DNA from: an uncultured Verrucomicrobiales bacterium
GTDB taxonomy: Bacteria; Verrucomicrobiota; Verrucomicrobiia; Verrucomicrobiales; Akkermansiaceae
Assembly: GCA_937991965.1 (NCBI GenBank)
Contig: CALKLP010000092.1
Location: 1 to 55,335 of the forward strand
Reading direction: 5' to 3'
DNA length: 55,335 nt
Shown here piece after piece: positions 35,965-46,097 of this stretch. The position numbers and the translations under genes were made by a program. The notes beneath the pieces are model-generated. The model had not been told where the DNA came from and made no database searches. It saw only the letters and a program-made list of their open reading frames with translations. Numbering within the stretch: position 1 is the stretch's first letter; each line of letters starts with the position of its first letter.

Positions 35965-37671
35965 ATGGATCAATCCGTTTGGAACGCTATTTTCATCGGG
36001 CTTTCGTTCGCCCTCTATATCGTCATCGCGATCAAATCTCGCGCTACTTCCACGAAAGAATATTACACCGCAGGCGGAGGCGTTCACCCTATCACCAACG
36101 GCATGGCGACCGCTGCTGACTGGATGAGCGCGGCCACCTTTATCTCCATGGCAGGAGTAGTAGCGATCGAGGGTTACAATGGCTCCCGTTATCTCATGGG
36201 GTGGACCGGTGGCTTTGTTCTCCTCACCGTCCTTATGGTTCCCTTCCTGCGTAAGTTTGGGAAATCCACTGTACCTGACTTCATTGGTGATCGATATTAC
36301 TCCAAGACCGCGCGCCTAGTCGCCATTATTTGCGCCATCTTCATCTGCCTGACCTACATCATGGGGCAAATGCGCGGAGTCGGCGTAGTGTTCGCCCAGC
36401 TCTTCGGTTGGTCAGATTGGCTCGGTGTCATTGTCGGCGGAACGATCGTCTTCTTCTACGCAGGTCTAGGAGGGATGAAGGGTATCACTTACACGCAGGT
36501 TGCCCAATACTGCGTCATGGCTTTCGCTTATACCATTCCTGCAGTCTTCATTGCTATATCCTTAACCAACAATTTCATCCCTCAGCTCGGAATGATCGGT
36601 GAATACACCAAGGACGCTCAATCCGTGCCGTTTTTTGAGAAGCTTGACGCCATTAATGCCGAACTCGGCTTCGCTAAATACACCGCCAGTACCATGCCAA
36701 AAATCGATATGTTCTGCATCACGGCTGCTCTCATGTGCGGCACTGCGGGACTGCCGCACGTCATCGTACGCTTCTTCACCGTTAAGGATGTGAAAGCGGT
36801 GCGAAAATCAGCCTTTTGGACGCTCGCTTTCATTGGCGTGATCTACCTCACCGCCCCTGCGATTGGGTCTTTTGCTCGCGTCAACCTTATCGAATCACTA
36901 CACCAAACCAAGTATGAGGAAGCTCCTTACTGGATGAAAGACTTCGAGAAAACCAAGCAAATGAGCTTCGAAGACAAAAACGGTGACGGACTCATTCAGC
37001 ACTGGGGACCAGCAGAAATTGCAAAAGGAAAAGTCAATGAGCTCGAGTTTGGAAAAGACATGATGGTAATGGCCAACCCGCACATGGGAGGCGCCCCAAA
37101 GTGGGTCATCGGCCTCCTCATGGCTGGCTGTATTGCCGCTGCCTTATCGACCGCTGCAGGACTCCTCCTCGTTCTTTCCACCTCCATCTCACATGATCTC
37201 ATGAAGAGCATCATCAAGCCCGACTTATCGGAGAAAGAAGAAGTCCGCTGGGCACGTGGCGCTTCCTTCTTCGCCCTCCTGATCGGCGTCTATTTCGGGA
37301 TTAATCCCCCCTCAGACTTCGTCGCCAAGACCGTGGCCTTCGCTTTCGGCCTCGCCGCTTCCTCCTTCTTCCCAACTCTTCTCCTCGGGATCTTCTCGAA
37401 GCGAGTCAACCGCGCAGGAGGTATTTCAGGAATGATCGCCGGGATTCTTTTCACCTTAAGCTACATCGTCTACTTCCAGTTCTTGGGCGGAACGAAAGAG
37501 CAATACCTCTTCGGCATCTCTCCAGAGGGCATTGGCACGATTGGAATGCTCATTAACTTCATCGTCACTGGCATTGTTACCGTGCTTACCCCTGCCCCAC
37601 CGCAAGAAGTGCAAGACATGGTCGCCGAGATCCGTCTCCCGCATGGAGCTGGTGAAGCAGTAGATCACTAA
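35965..37671 (+). CDS. Sodium:solute symporter (VC_2705/ActP-like, probable acetate or short organic acid)
   Basis: A 568-aa inner-membrane transporter of the SSS family with about 13 helices. The N-terminal [33 protein letters not shown] and [20 protein letters not shown] are typical of the ActP-related VC_2705 branch. A soluble loop near residue 335 contains [12 protein letters not shown], an EF-hand-like calcium loop also known in this branch. The partner DUF4212 gene lies directly upstream. Acetate, lactate or propionate are possible substrates; sequence alone does not decide. Confidence 0.87.
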   Translation: MDQSVWNAIFIGLSFALYIVIAIKSRATSTKEYYTAGGGVHPITNGMATAADWMSAATFISMAGVVAIEGYNGSRYLMGWTGGFVLLTVLMVPFLRKFGKSTVPDFIGDRYYSKTARLVAIICAIFICLTYIMGQMRGVGVVFAQLFGWSDWLGVIVGGTIVFFYAGLGGMKGITYTQVAQYCVMAFAYTIPAVFIAISLTNNFIPQLGMIGEYTKDAQSVPFFEKLDAINAELGFAKYTASTMPKIDMFCITAALMCGTAGLPHVIVRFFTVKDVKAVRKSAFWTLAFIGVIYLTAPAIGSFARVNLIESLHQTKYEEAPYWMKDFEKTKQMSFEDKNGDGLIQHWGPAEIAKGKVNELEFGKDMMVMANPHMGGAPKWVIGLLMAGCIAAALSTAAGLLLVLSTSISHDLMKSIIKPDLSEKEEVRWARGASFFALLIGVYFGINPPSDFVAKTVAFAFGLAASSFFPTLLLGIFSKRVNRAGGISGMIAGILFTLSYIVYFQFLGGTKEQYLFGISPEGIGTIGMLINFIVTGIVTVLTPAPPQEVQDMVAEIRLPHGAGEAVDH

Positions 37672-37700
37672 CGAGTTTGCACCTTCGATGAGAATTCTAC

Positions 37701-37817
37701 TTAACTCCCTAGGAAACTGATCTGAAGGTCCGAATTTAAATAAATGAAAACTCCTAGAGACCCTGCTACAAGTAGAAAAATCAGCAGTGCAAAAGCAATA
37801 TTAAGACATCCGGACAT
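37701..37817 (-). CDS. Possible 38-aa membrane microprotein
   Basis: Minus-strand ATG at 37817 opens 38 codons: a hydrophobic helix (CLNIAFALLIFLLVAGSLGV, residues 4-23) followed by a short polar tail ending SFLGS. It is the only coding potential I see in the 279-nt gap between the symporter and tRNA-Lys. No ribosome binding site is present, but that is true of nearly all genes here. Could be a chance AT-rich ORF. Confidence 0.3.
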   Translation of the reverse strand: MSGCLNIAFALLIFLLVAGSLGVFIYLNSDLQISFLGS

Positions 37818-37899
37818 AGGAGAAATACTAAAACGATCACACTAAAAAGGTCAACTCATCATCCGCGAAAACTAACTGAAAAAAATCATCTAATTTCTC

Positions 37900-37928
37900 T
37901 TGCATTCCAAAATTTGCGTGGTTAGTGT
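37900..37928 (+). promoter_or_regulatory. Possible promoter for tRNA-Lys
   Basis: TTGCAT (37900-37905) and TAGTGT (37923-37928) with 17-nt spacing, 22 nt before the tRNA 5' end. Confidence 0.4.
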
Positions 37929-37950
37929 CCCCGCCCATCAAGTTATCAAT

Positions 37951-38022
37951 GCACGGGTAGCTCAGCGGTAGAGCAGTTGGCTTTTAACCAATTGGTCCTG
38001 GGTTCAAATCCCAGTCCGTGTA
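37951..38022 (+). tRNA. tRNA-Lys (TTT)
   Basis: Acceptor GCACGGG/TCCGTGT with wobble pairs, D arm GCTC/GAGC, anticodon stem GTTGG/CCAAT with loop CTTTTAA (anticodon TTT), T arm CTGGG/CCCAG with TTCAAAT, discriminator A; CCA not encoded. The last 26 nt are repeated exactly at 38425-38450. Confidence 0.95.
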
Positions 38023-38051
38023 CTTTTTTTATTAACTTGCAGTCTACATTA

Positions 38052-38067
38052 ATCCGCCACGGCGGAT
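38052..38067. repeat. 16-bp palindrome, copy 1
   Basis: ATCCGCC-AC-GGCGGAT, preceded by TTA, in the leader of GIY-YIG copy 1. Confidence 0.85.
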
Positions 38068-38127
38068 ACTGAACTATAACCCAAGTTCACTCACCCCTTA
38101 GCAGATCTATTTTCAGGTCCAAATTCT

Positions 38128-38391
38128 ATGTCCGCTAGCTTTTTTACTTATGTCATATGGAACTCTAAGCATTTACGCTACTATGTTGGCCAAACCGAAG
38201 ATATTGCTAAACGGTTAAAGCAACATAATGATCCTGATAACGACATGAGTAAGTTCACTAAAAAATATGATGGGGGATGGACTTTATTACATTCTGAAAC
38301 ATTCCCTTCGCGTAGTGAAGCCGTGAGGCGTGAGAGAGAACTCAAATCTGGGAAGGGACGAGATTGGATCAAGCTTCACATTTTACCATAA
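38128..38391 (+). CDS. GIY-YIG nuclease domain protein, copy 1 (full length)
   Basis: An 87-aa stand-alone GIY-YIG endonuclease domain. The GIY-equivalent is TYVIWNSKHL, the YIG-equivalent YYVGQTEDI, with conserved Arg in IAKRLKQHN (near residue 28) and the presumed metal-binding Glu in SEAVRRERELKSG (near residue 68). Such UvrC-like minimal proteins are widespread in several phyla, often multi-copy, and mostly uncharacterised. It sits 105 nt after tRNA-Lys, with palindrome copy 1 between. A partly deleted second copy follows at 38557. Confidence 0.88.
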   Translation: MSASFFTYVIWNSKHLRYYVGQTEDIAKRLKQHNDPDNDMSKFTKKYDGGWTLLHSETFPSRSEAVRRERELKSGKGRDWIKLHILP

Positions 38392-38395
38392 TTTT

Positions 38396-38450
38396 CAGTT
38401 GGCTTTTAATCCGCCGCGGCGGATCCTGGGTTCAAATCCCAGTCCGTGTA
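38396..38450 (+). pseudogene. tRNA-Lys 3' fragment interrupted by a palindrome
   Basis: CAGTTGGCTTTTA (38396-38408) matches the anticodon arm of tRNA-Lys and 38425-38450 repeats its last 26 nt exactly. Between them, the 10 nt ACCAATTGGT region of the tRNA is replaced by a perfect 16-bp palindrome (38409-38424). The 5' half and the anticodon-stem 3' strand are missing, so it cannot be a functional tRNA. Confidence 0.88.
38409..38424. repeat. 16-bp palindrome, copy 2, inside the tRNA fragment
   Basis: ATCCGCC-GC-GGCGGAT, a perfect palindrome, preceded by TTA and followed by CCTG. Confidence 0.88.
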
Positions 38451-38480
38451 CTTTTTTTTATTAACTTGCAGTCTACATTA

Positions 38481-38496
38481 ATCCGCCTCGGCGGAT
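38481..38496. repeat. 16-bp palindrome, copy 3
   Basis: ATCCGCC-TC-GGCGGAT, preceded by TTA and followed by CCTG, in the leader of GIY-YIG copy 2. Confidence 0.85.
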
Positions 38497-38556
38497 CCTG
38501 AACTATAACCCTAGTTCACTCACCCCTTAGCAGATCTATTTTCAGGTCCAAATTCT

Positions 38557-38811
38557 ATGTCCGCTAGTTTTTATACTTATATCATATGGAACTCTAAACA
38601 TTTACGCTACTATGTTGGCCAAACCGAAGATATTGCTAAACGGTTAAAGCAACATAATGATCCTGATAACGACATGAGTAAGTTCACTAAAAAATATGAT
38701 GGGGGATGGACTTTATTACATTCTGAAACATTCCCTGCACGTAGTGAAGCCGTGAGGCGTGAGAATCTTTTTCGCACCATTCCCCTTGACCACTATTTCG
38801 TCCGAGTGTAG
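38557..38811 (+). pseudogene. GIY-YIG nuclease domain protein, copy 2, 3'-truncated
   Basis: Residues 1-70 are almost identical to copy 1 (Phe6 to Tyr, Val9 to Ile, Ser61 to Ala), but the match breaks after SEAVRRE, and the frame continues 14 residues into unrelated DNA (NLFRTIPLDHYFVRV) that belongs to the trxB upstream region. The C-terminal helix LKSGKGRDWIKL is lost. It may be inactive. Its end is 11 nt before trxB. Confidence 0.8.
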
Positions 38812-38814
38812 CTC
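38786..38814 (+). promoter_or_regulatory. Possible trxB promoter
   Basis: TTGACC (38786-38791) with TAGCTC (38809-38814) at 17-nt spacing. The -10 is poor. If used, the leader would be only a few nucleotides, and the promoter overlaps the end of GIY-YIG copy 2. Confidence 0.25.
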
Positions 38815-38822
38815 TCTGACAT

Positions 38823-39758
38823 ATGGAAAACGTAGTCATTATCGGAACAGGTCCTGCTGGATATACCGCAGCCATTTATGCTGCTCGTGCTGACCTTAGC
38901 CCTCTCATCCTTACTGGTGCTCAGCCCGGAGGCCAACTCACGACCACTACTGACGTAGAAAACTTCCCTGGCTTTCCTGAAGGCGTCATGGGCCCAGACC
39001 TCATGTTCAAGATGCAAGAGCAAGCGACCAAATTCGGCGCTCGTATCGATTTCCAAACCGTAGAGAAGATTGAAAAAGAAGAAGACGGCACGTTTTCTCT
39101 CCTTTGTGGCAAAAACACAATCCAAACGAAAACTGTAATCGTCTCTTCTGGTGCTTCCGCCCGCTATCTCGGCCTTCCGGGAGAGCTAGAACTCACTCAA
39201 TCTGGAGCGGGTCTTACCGCCTGTGCAACCTGTGACGGTGCATTCTACCGTGATGTGCCCGTTTGCGTAATCGGTGGTGGTGACTCAGCGTGTGAAGAAG
39301 CGACCTTCCTCACGAAGTTTGCCAGCAAAGTTTACCTCATTGTTCGTCGTGATGAACTCCGCGCCTCTAAGGTCATGGCTAAGCGTGCGCTGGATCATGA
39401 CAAAATCGAAGTAATTTGGAACTCTGGCATCCATGAATACCTCCTCAATGATGATGGAAAAATCTGCGGAGTTAAACTACAAGACACTCAAGACGGCTCA
39501 GAAAGTAATCTTGATGTCAATGCCGTCTTCATGGCTATCGGACATACGCCAAATACAGGTTTCTTAAACGGATTAGTGGACCTGGACGAATCTGGATACG
39601 CCCTCCAAAATCCAGGCACAACGTCCACCAAAACCCCTGGTATCTACGCCGCAGGTGACGTCGCTGACACTGTCTACCGTCAAGCAATCACTGCCGCTGG
39701 CCAAGGTTGTGCGGCAGCACTTGAAGCAGAGAAGTATATCGCGGATCTGGAAGACTAA
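38823..39758 (+). CDS. trxB: Thioredoxin reductase
   Basis: FAD- and NADPH-dependent reductase of thioredoxin, 311 aa. It has the FAD-binding GTGPAGYTAAIYAARA (residues 8-23), the redox-active CATC in TACATCDGAFY (near residue 135), the NADPH-binding VIGGGDSACEEATFL (near residue 150) and the C-terminal GIYAAGDVADTVYRQAITAAGQGC. It is followed by an intrinsic terminator and faces katG tail to tail, so two antioxidant functions lie side by side. Confidence 0.95.
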   Translation: MENVVIIGTGPAGYTAAIYAARADLSPLILTGAQPGGQLTTTTDVENFPGFPEGVMGPDLMFKMQEQATKFGARIDFQTVEKIEKEEDGTFSLLCGKNTIQTKTVIVSSGASARYLGLPGELELTQSGAGLTACATCDGAFYRDVPVCVIGGGDSACEEATFLTKFASKVYLIVRRDELRASKVMAKRALDHDKIEVIWNSGIHEYLLNDDGKICGVKLQDTQDGSESNLDVNAVFMAIGHTPNTGFLNGLVDLDESGYALQNPGTTSTKTPGIYAAGDVADTVYRQAITAAGQGCAAALEAEKYIADLED

Positions 39759-39803
39759 GAACGCCCAAAAAACTAAGAAATTTGCACCACGATGCAAACG
39801 AGC

Positions 39804-39830
39804 AAACCCAGCCTGCATGGCTGGGTTTTT
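39804..39830 (+). terminator. Intrinsic terminator after trxB
   Basis: Perfect 10-bp stem AAACCCAGCC/GGCTGGGTTT with loop TGCAT, followed by two more T residues. It lies between convergent trxB and katG; the T-run is on the plus strand, so it mainly serves trxB. Confidence 0.85.
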
Positions 39831-39862
39831 CATATTGAGGTCATGACGCCTCATTGGATAAA

Positions 39863-42162
<2,300 letters not shown>

Positions 42163-42164
<2 letters not shown>

Positions 42165-43053
42165 GAACATCCAACGAATCCGCTACTTCATTGCTGTACA
42201 GAAAGAACGTTCCTTTTCGCGCGCTGCAGAACGGTGCTATATCTCGCAACCCTCGCTCAGTAATCAGATCAAAAAACTAGAAGATGAGGTCGGAGGTATT
42301 CTCTTTCACCGCGCACACACTGGAGTAGAATTATCGGATTTAGGAAAAGCCTTTTTTCCACATGCTCAGGCTATCATGACCGAGGTAGAAGCGGCCCAAG
42401 AGTTCTATGCTCGCTCCTCCGACACGTTACACCGACCGGTAAGAATCGGAGCCATCCCGACGATCGCGCCCTACCTTTTGCCACAGCTCATCGCGTTCAT
42501 TAAACAACATCATCCCCAGGCCGAGTTCGCGATCACCGAAAACACGACCGAGGTACAACTACAGGCCTTAGAAAACCGGGAGGTCGACTTCGTTCTCCTC
42601 AGCCCACCCACCAAGATGGACGAGCGACTCTCGCACATCAAGCTCTTCGATGACGAGCTCCTAGTGACGCTCCCAAATGGCCATTCTCTCAACGCGAACG
42701 ATGTCATCCCTCTTTCCGCCTTACAAAAAGAGCCGCTTGTGTTACTAGAAGACGCTCACTGCCTCTCGAAACAAAGTAAATCCTACTGTCAAACCACTGG
42801 TCTCAATGTGAACATCACGATCCGCAGCGCTCAGATAGAAACCCTCCTCGCGATGGTCGAACAGGGAATGGGGTTCACCTTCACGCCCCGCATGGCCATC
42901 CCCATGCACAGACATCGCCAACTCACCTTCCACCCCATCAACCCAAAGCCATATTACCGAGAGATCCGCCTAGTCTGGAACCCAAACATGAGCGTATCCC
43001 AAACGCATAACTTGCTCTTAGGCTTACTCAAGAACTGGAGACCGGATCATTAA
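42163..43053 (+). CDS. oxyR: Hydrogen peroxide-sensing LysR-type regulator
   Basis: A 296-aa LysR-family protein starting MNIQRIRYFIAVQKERSFSRAAERC; the frame has a TTG two codons earlier, but the ATG gives the usual family start. The N-terminal winged helix is followed by a substrate domain with the OxyR redox pair: Cys200 and Cys209 in EDAHCLSKQSKSYCQ, spaced by eight residues like Cys199/Cys208 of E. coli OxyR. With divergent katG and a matching operator between, the identification is firm. Peroxide should form the disulphide and switch it to activation of katG. Its stop overlaps the end of the convergent phosphoesterase gene by 4 nt. Confidence 0.94.
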
Positions 43054-43853
43054 GCCCCCTCTAAAGTCAGCAACGCCACTTCCGGACGACACGCAAAACG
43101 CAAACGCGCAATCGAAGTCCCCAACCCAGAAGACACGAATAGACTACTCCCCTCCCGCGAAAATGCACCGTCCTTATACTTCCGGCCATACCGAGGAGTA
43201 AACGGCGCATACCCTACGAAGGGAATTCTACACTGACCGCCATGCGTGTGGCCAGAGAGCTGCAGATGCGGATGATACGCAGGAATGATTTGGTCAAACA
43301 TATCGGGTTCATGCGCTAAGACGAGCCTGAACTGATCCGTAATATCTACTGGAATACTAAAATCTGGAGTGCTGGAATAGATCGAGTCTACTCCAATAAT
43401 TTCCATTCCATCGAGTTTCACTGCCTCATTCACCAAAAGCTTAGTAGAGGTACCAGCAAAAGCCTTCTGAAACTCATGAGCTGAGCGATGGTAATGGTCA
43501 TGATTCCCCAAAACTGCATAACTTCCCAACCGCGATTCTAAAGGCGCTAGCACCTCCAACAATTCAGGTAAACGATCTTCACTCTTATCCACAAAATCCC
43601 CCGTCAAGGCGACGAGATCAGGCTGCCACTCATTCGCCTCCTGCACCGCTCGTTCGGTAAGGCCGCGATTATAGTCCCGAAAGTGAAAGTCCGTCAACTG
43701 AGCAATCTTGAACCCTTCAAACGCTTTCGGGAGATTTGAAATTCGCAAAGTTTCCCTCCTTACCCGAAGCATAGCAGGCTCTAGAAAAGTAGCATACCCC
43801 GCCATCGAGAGCATGGAGCCAAAAAGGAATTTGCGGCGGGAGAGTTTTAGCAT
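43050..43853 (-). CDS. Tat-exported calcineurin-like metallophosphoesterase (YkuE/YaeI-like)
   Basis: A 267-aa metallophosphoesterase with a twin-arginine signal (KLSRRKFLFGSMLSMAG at residues 3-19) indicating folded export. The metal-binding motifs are complete: QLTDFHFRDY (near residue 52), LTGDFVDKSED (near residue 83), GNHDHYHRSAHEF (near residue 116), LAHEPDMF (near residue 178) and GHTHGGQCRIPFVG (near residue 200). YkuE of Bacillus, also Tat-dependent, and E. coli YaeI are the nearest named relatives; the substrate here is unknown. It is convergent with oxyR. Confidence 0.85.
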   Translation of the reverse strand: MLKLSRRKFLFGSMLSMAGYATFLEPAMLRVRRETLRISNLPKAFEGFKIAQLTDFHFRDYNRGLTERAVQEANEWQPDLVALTGDFVDKSEDRLPELLEVLAPLESRLGSYAVLGNHDHYHRSAHEFQKAFAGTSTKLLVNEAVKLDGMEIIGVDSIYSSTPDFSIPVDITDQFRLVLAHEPDMFDQIIPAYHPHLQLSGHTHGGQCRIPFVGYAPFTPRYGRKYKDGAFSREGSSLFVSSGLGTSIARLRFACRPEVALLTLEGA

Positions 43854-43964
43854 AGTGAATTGTGTAGTGTCATTAGAAAGTCATAGTCAGTTCTTTCTCT
43901 CCACTACCCTTATCATTAAGGCTCGATCTGAGCGATAATATAAATCTGTAGCCAACTTCTTATA

Positions 43965-45485
43965 TCACTCCCACTCGATACTAGCAGGCGGCTTAGTGGA
44001 AATATCATAGAGCACGCGGTTTACGCGTGGCACGGAGTTGAGAATCCCGTTACTAACTTCACGCAGAAGCTGTGGAGGGAGCTCTACCCAGTCCGCGGTC
44101 ATGGCGTCCTCAGAGACGATTGCACGGAGGCCCATCGCCCATTCGTAACAGCGCTCATCCCCCTTCACTCCTACGGTTTTCACCGGTATGAGACAGGCGT
44201 AAGCTTGCCAAACTTTGTCATACCAACCGTGCTCCTTGAGCTTACCAATGAAGATCGCATCTCCCTCGCGAATCGTTTCGAGCTTCTCCTCGGTAACTTC
44301 ACCCGGACAACGCACGGAGAGGCCTGGCCCCGGGAAAGGGTGACGCATGAGGATGTCGTGCTTGATCCCGAGTAAGACACCAAGCTCGCGAACCTCGTCC
44401 TTGAACAGTTCATCGAGAGGCTCTAGCACGCGCCCTTGCTCCTGCAGTTCTAGCACGCGAGCCACGCGATTGTGGTGCGTCTTGATCACGGAGGCCTTTG
44501 ACTTCGCGTTGGAGGCAGACTCGATCACATCGGGGTAGAGCGTTCCTTGCGCGAGGATTTCGGCATCGCCCACGGCATCCCAGAAGACATCGAGGAAAAG
44601 GTTTCCGATCGCTTTCCGTTTCTTTTCTGGGTCAGTTTGCGCTGCGAGGGCCTCTAAGAATCGATCAGAAGCATCTACTTCTTCGATCGGCACGTTGAGC
44701 TCTTTAAAGTTCGCCACCACCTCGGCTGCTTCCCCCTTGCGGAGTAACCCGTTATTCACGAAGACGGCGCGCATATTCACCCCTGCTTCTTTCAAGAGCA
44801 CCGCGAGAACGGTCGAATCGACGCCACCACTCACACCACAAACCACCTGCTTATCCCCCGCGAAGGCTTGGATCTTGGTCACCATGTCGTTCTTGAAGTC
44901 CTCAATCACGAAAGGCGCTAAATCCTTCCCGAGTTTGAGGAAGTTCGCGAGAATCTGCGTCCCTTCATGACTGTGAGTGACCTCTGGGTGAAACTGAATC
45001 CCGAAATACGTCTCATTAAACTGGAGCGAAACCGGCGTTCCCTCCGCGTTACGCGCGATGACCTTAGCTCCCTCGGGTAGTTGGTTTACAGTATCGGAGT
45101 GACTCATCCATACTTGTGAATTCTGAGTAATTCCTTCGTATAACGGAGAGCTCTCAGTCACAAGTTCCGCCGGCCCGTATTCACGCTTATCACAGGACTC
45201 CACCGTTCCACCGAATTTGATATTCAGCGACTGCATCCCGTAGCACACGCCTAGAACTGGAACATTATAAGACTGGAGGAGATCGAAATCATAATCCGGA
45301 GCATCAGGGTCAGAGGTGCTCTTAGGCCCACCGGAGAGAATGATAATCCCGGGCTTCCCTAGGTCGGCAAGTTCATCATAAGGGAAGAGCTTCGCTAGGA
45401 AACCCAGCTCACGGACACGGCGGACGATAAGTTGAGTATACTGAGATCCGAAGTCGAGGACGGCTACGTAGTTGTCTGGAGTCAT
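43965..45485 (-). CDS. guaA: GMP synthase (glutamine-hydrolysing)
   Basis: Converts XMP to GMP using glutamine, 506 aa. The glutaminase domain has the nucleophile Cys in VLGVCYGMQSL (near residue 81) and HPEVTHSHEG with the catalytic His/Glu; the ATP-pyrophosphatase domain begins at VVCGVSGGVDSTVLAVLL (near residue 215); the dimerisation domain has RHPFPGPGLSVR and ends DISTKPPASIEWE. It is downstream of guaB on the same strand, but the two are separated by the inverted-repeat-bounded GxxExxY gene. The start lies 7 nt from the left repeat. Confidence 0.96.
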   Translation of the reverse strand: MTPDNYVAVLDFGSQYTQLIVRRVRELGFLAKLFPYDELADLGKPGIIILSGGPKSTSDPDAPDYDFDLLQSYNVPVLGVCYGMQSLNIKFGGTVESCDKREYGPAELVTESSPLYEGITQNSQVWMSHSDTVNQLPEGAKVIARNAEGTPVSLQFNETYFGIQFHPEVTHSHEGTQILANFLKLGKDLAPFVIEDFKNDMVTKIQAFAGDKQVVCGVSGGVDSTVLAVLLKEAGVNMRAVFVNNGLLRKGEAAEVVANFKELNVPIEEVDASDRFLEALAAQTDPEKKRKAIGNLFLDVFWDAVGDAEILAQGTLYPDVIESASNAKSKASVIKTHHNRVARVLELQEQGRVLEPLDELFKDEVRELGVLLGIKHDILMRHPFPGPGLSVRCPGEVTEEKLETIREGDAIFIGKLKEHGWYDKVWQAYACLIPVKTVGVKGDERCYEWAMGLRAIVSEDAMTADWVELPPQLLREVSNGILNSVPRVNRVLYDISTKPPASIEWE

Positions 45486-45492
45486 TGTTTTT

Positions 45493-45531
45493 GGGTTTTT
45501 ATCCGCAGATAAGAAGATTAGGAAGATTTTT
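45493..45531. repeat. Left repeat of the GxxExxY cassette, copy A
   Basis: Begins GGGTTTTTATCCGCAGATAA and ends GGAAGATTTTT. Inverted copy at 46059-46097 with two mismatches. Confidence 0.85.
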
Positions 45532-45552
45532 TATGAGAGATTGTGGGAAGGT

Positions 45553-45590
45553 GGTTTTTATCCGCAGATTGGAAGATTGGGAAGATTTTT
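45553..45590. repeat. Extra direct repeat, copy B
   Basis: Same orientation as copy A, starting GGTTTTTATCCGCAGATTGG; differs at a few positions. May mark a nested or repeated insertion. Confidence 0.8.
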
Positions 45591-45626
45591 GACGGGGAAA
45601 ACTCGTGAATTCTTGGATTCTTTCTA

Positions 45627-46046
45627 TTAATACAAATCAATTTTGTCGGCTTTTTGTTTGAAGTTTTCCGAATTGTTATAGCGTTGAAATTCTAGGCTGG
45701 CACTCCCGAAATTAATGATCAGACCTCGGTCGAGCTTTGAGGCGTTTAGATAGTTAATGATCTGGCCTTCCTCCTTACTTGTTAACTTACTGATTGCCTT
45801 AAGTTCTAAGATAATTGAATCGAAACAAATGAAATCTGCTCTGAAATTTTTGTTCAGTTTTTGACCTCGATAAAAAACGGGGATTTCAACTTCTCGTTTG
45901 TAGGGGATTTTCTTTGCGTTAAACTCAATTTCTAAAGCCTCATGATACACAGACTCTAAGAACCCTCGCCCTAATTCCCGATGAACTGCCATTGCAGCAC
46001 CAATCAAGGAATACGTTTCAGGGTCTGTAGCTTCTAAAGCCATCAA
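45627..46046 (-). CDS. GxxExxY protein (PD-(D/E)XK nuclease-like)
   Basis: A 139-aa protein of the GxxExxY family: GRGFLESVYHEALEIEF carries the naming Gly-x-x-Glu-x-x-Tyr motif (near residue 28), followed by the nuclease-like core FRADFICFDSIILELKAI (Asp and Glu-x-Lys, near residues 69-83) and QIINYLNASKLDRGLIINFG. The fold is predicted to be PD-(D/E)XK, but no activity is established for the family as far as I know. It splits guaB from guaA, co-directional with them, and is bounded by inverted repeats, so it is probably carried in rather than part of GMP synthesis. Confidence 0.88.
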   Translation of the reverse strand: MMALEATDPETYSLIGAAMAVHRELGRGFLESVYHEALEIEFNAKKIPYKREVEIPVFYRGQKLNKNFRADFICFDSIILELKAISKLTSKEEGQIINYLNASKLDRGLIINFGSASLEFQRYNNSENFKQKADKIDLY

Positions 46047-46058
46047 AAAATCAATAAT

Positions 46059-46097
46059 AAAAATCTTCCTAATCTTCCAATCTGCGGATAAAAACCC
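46059..46097. repeat. Right repeat of the GxxExxY cassette, copy C (inverted)
   Basis: Begins AAAAATCTTCCTAATCTTCC and ends GCGGATAAAAACCC; inverted copy of 45493-45531. Its last base is part of the guaB stop codon. Confidence 0.85.

Larger units (their letters stand above)
37974..38764. mobile_element. Tandem duplication of tRNA-Lys 3' part plus GIY-YIG gene
   Basis: Two copies of a unit of about 429 bp. Unit 1 begins in tRNA-Lys (CAGTTGGCTTTT at 37974) and runs through a GIY-YIG gene. Unit 2 begins at 38396 with the same CAGTTGGCTTTT, continues with the tRNA 3' end, the T-run, the identical ATTAACTTGCAGTCTACATT, and a second GIY-YIG gene, and stops matching at about 38764. A 16-bp palindrome, ATCCGCC-NN-GGCGGAT, is placed at 38052, 38409 and 38481. 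The copies are nearly identical, so the event is recent. Confidence 0.85.
45493..46097. mobile_element. Inverted-repeat-bounded GxxExxY cassette between guaB and guaA
   Basis: A 39-bp repeat at 45493-45531 is matched as an inverted copy at 46059-46097 with 37 of 39 bases identical. An additional direct copy lies at 45553-45590. Only one gene lies inside. The outer edge of the right repeat overlaps the first base of the guaB stop (46099-46097), and the left one is 7 nt from the guaA start. This looks like an insertion into the guaBA operon. Confidence 0.8.
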
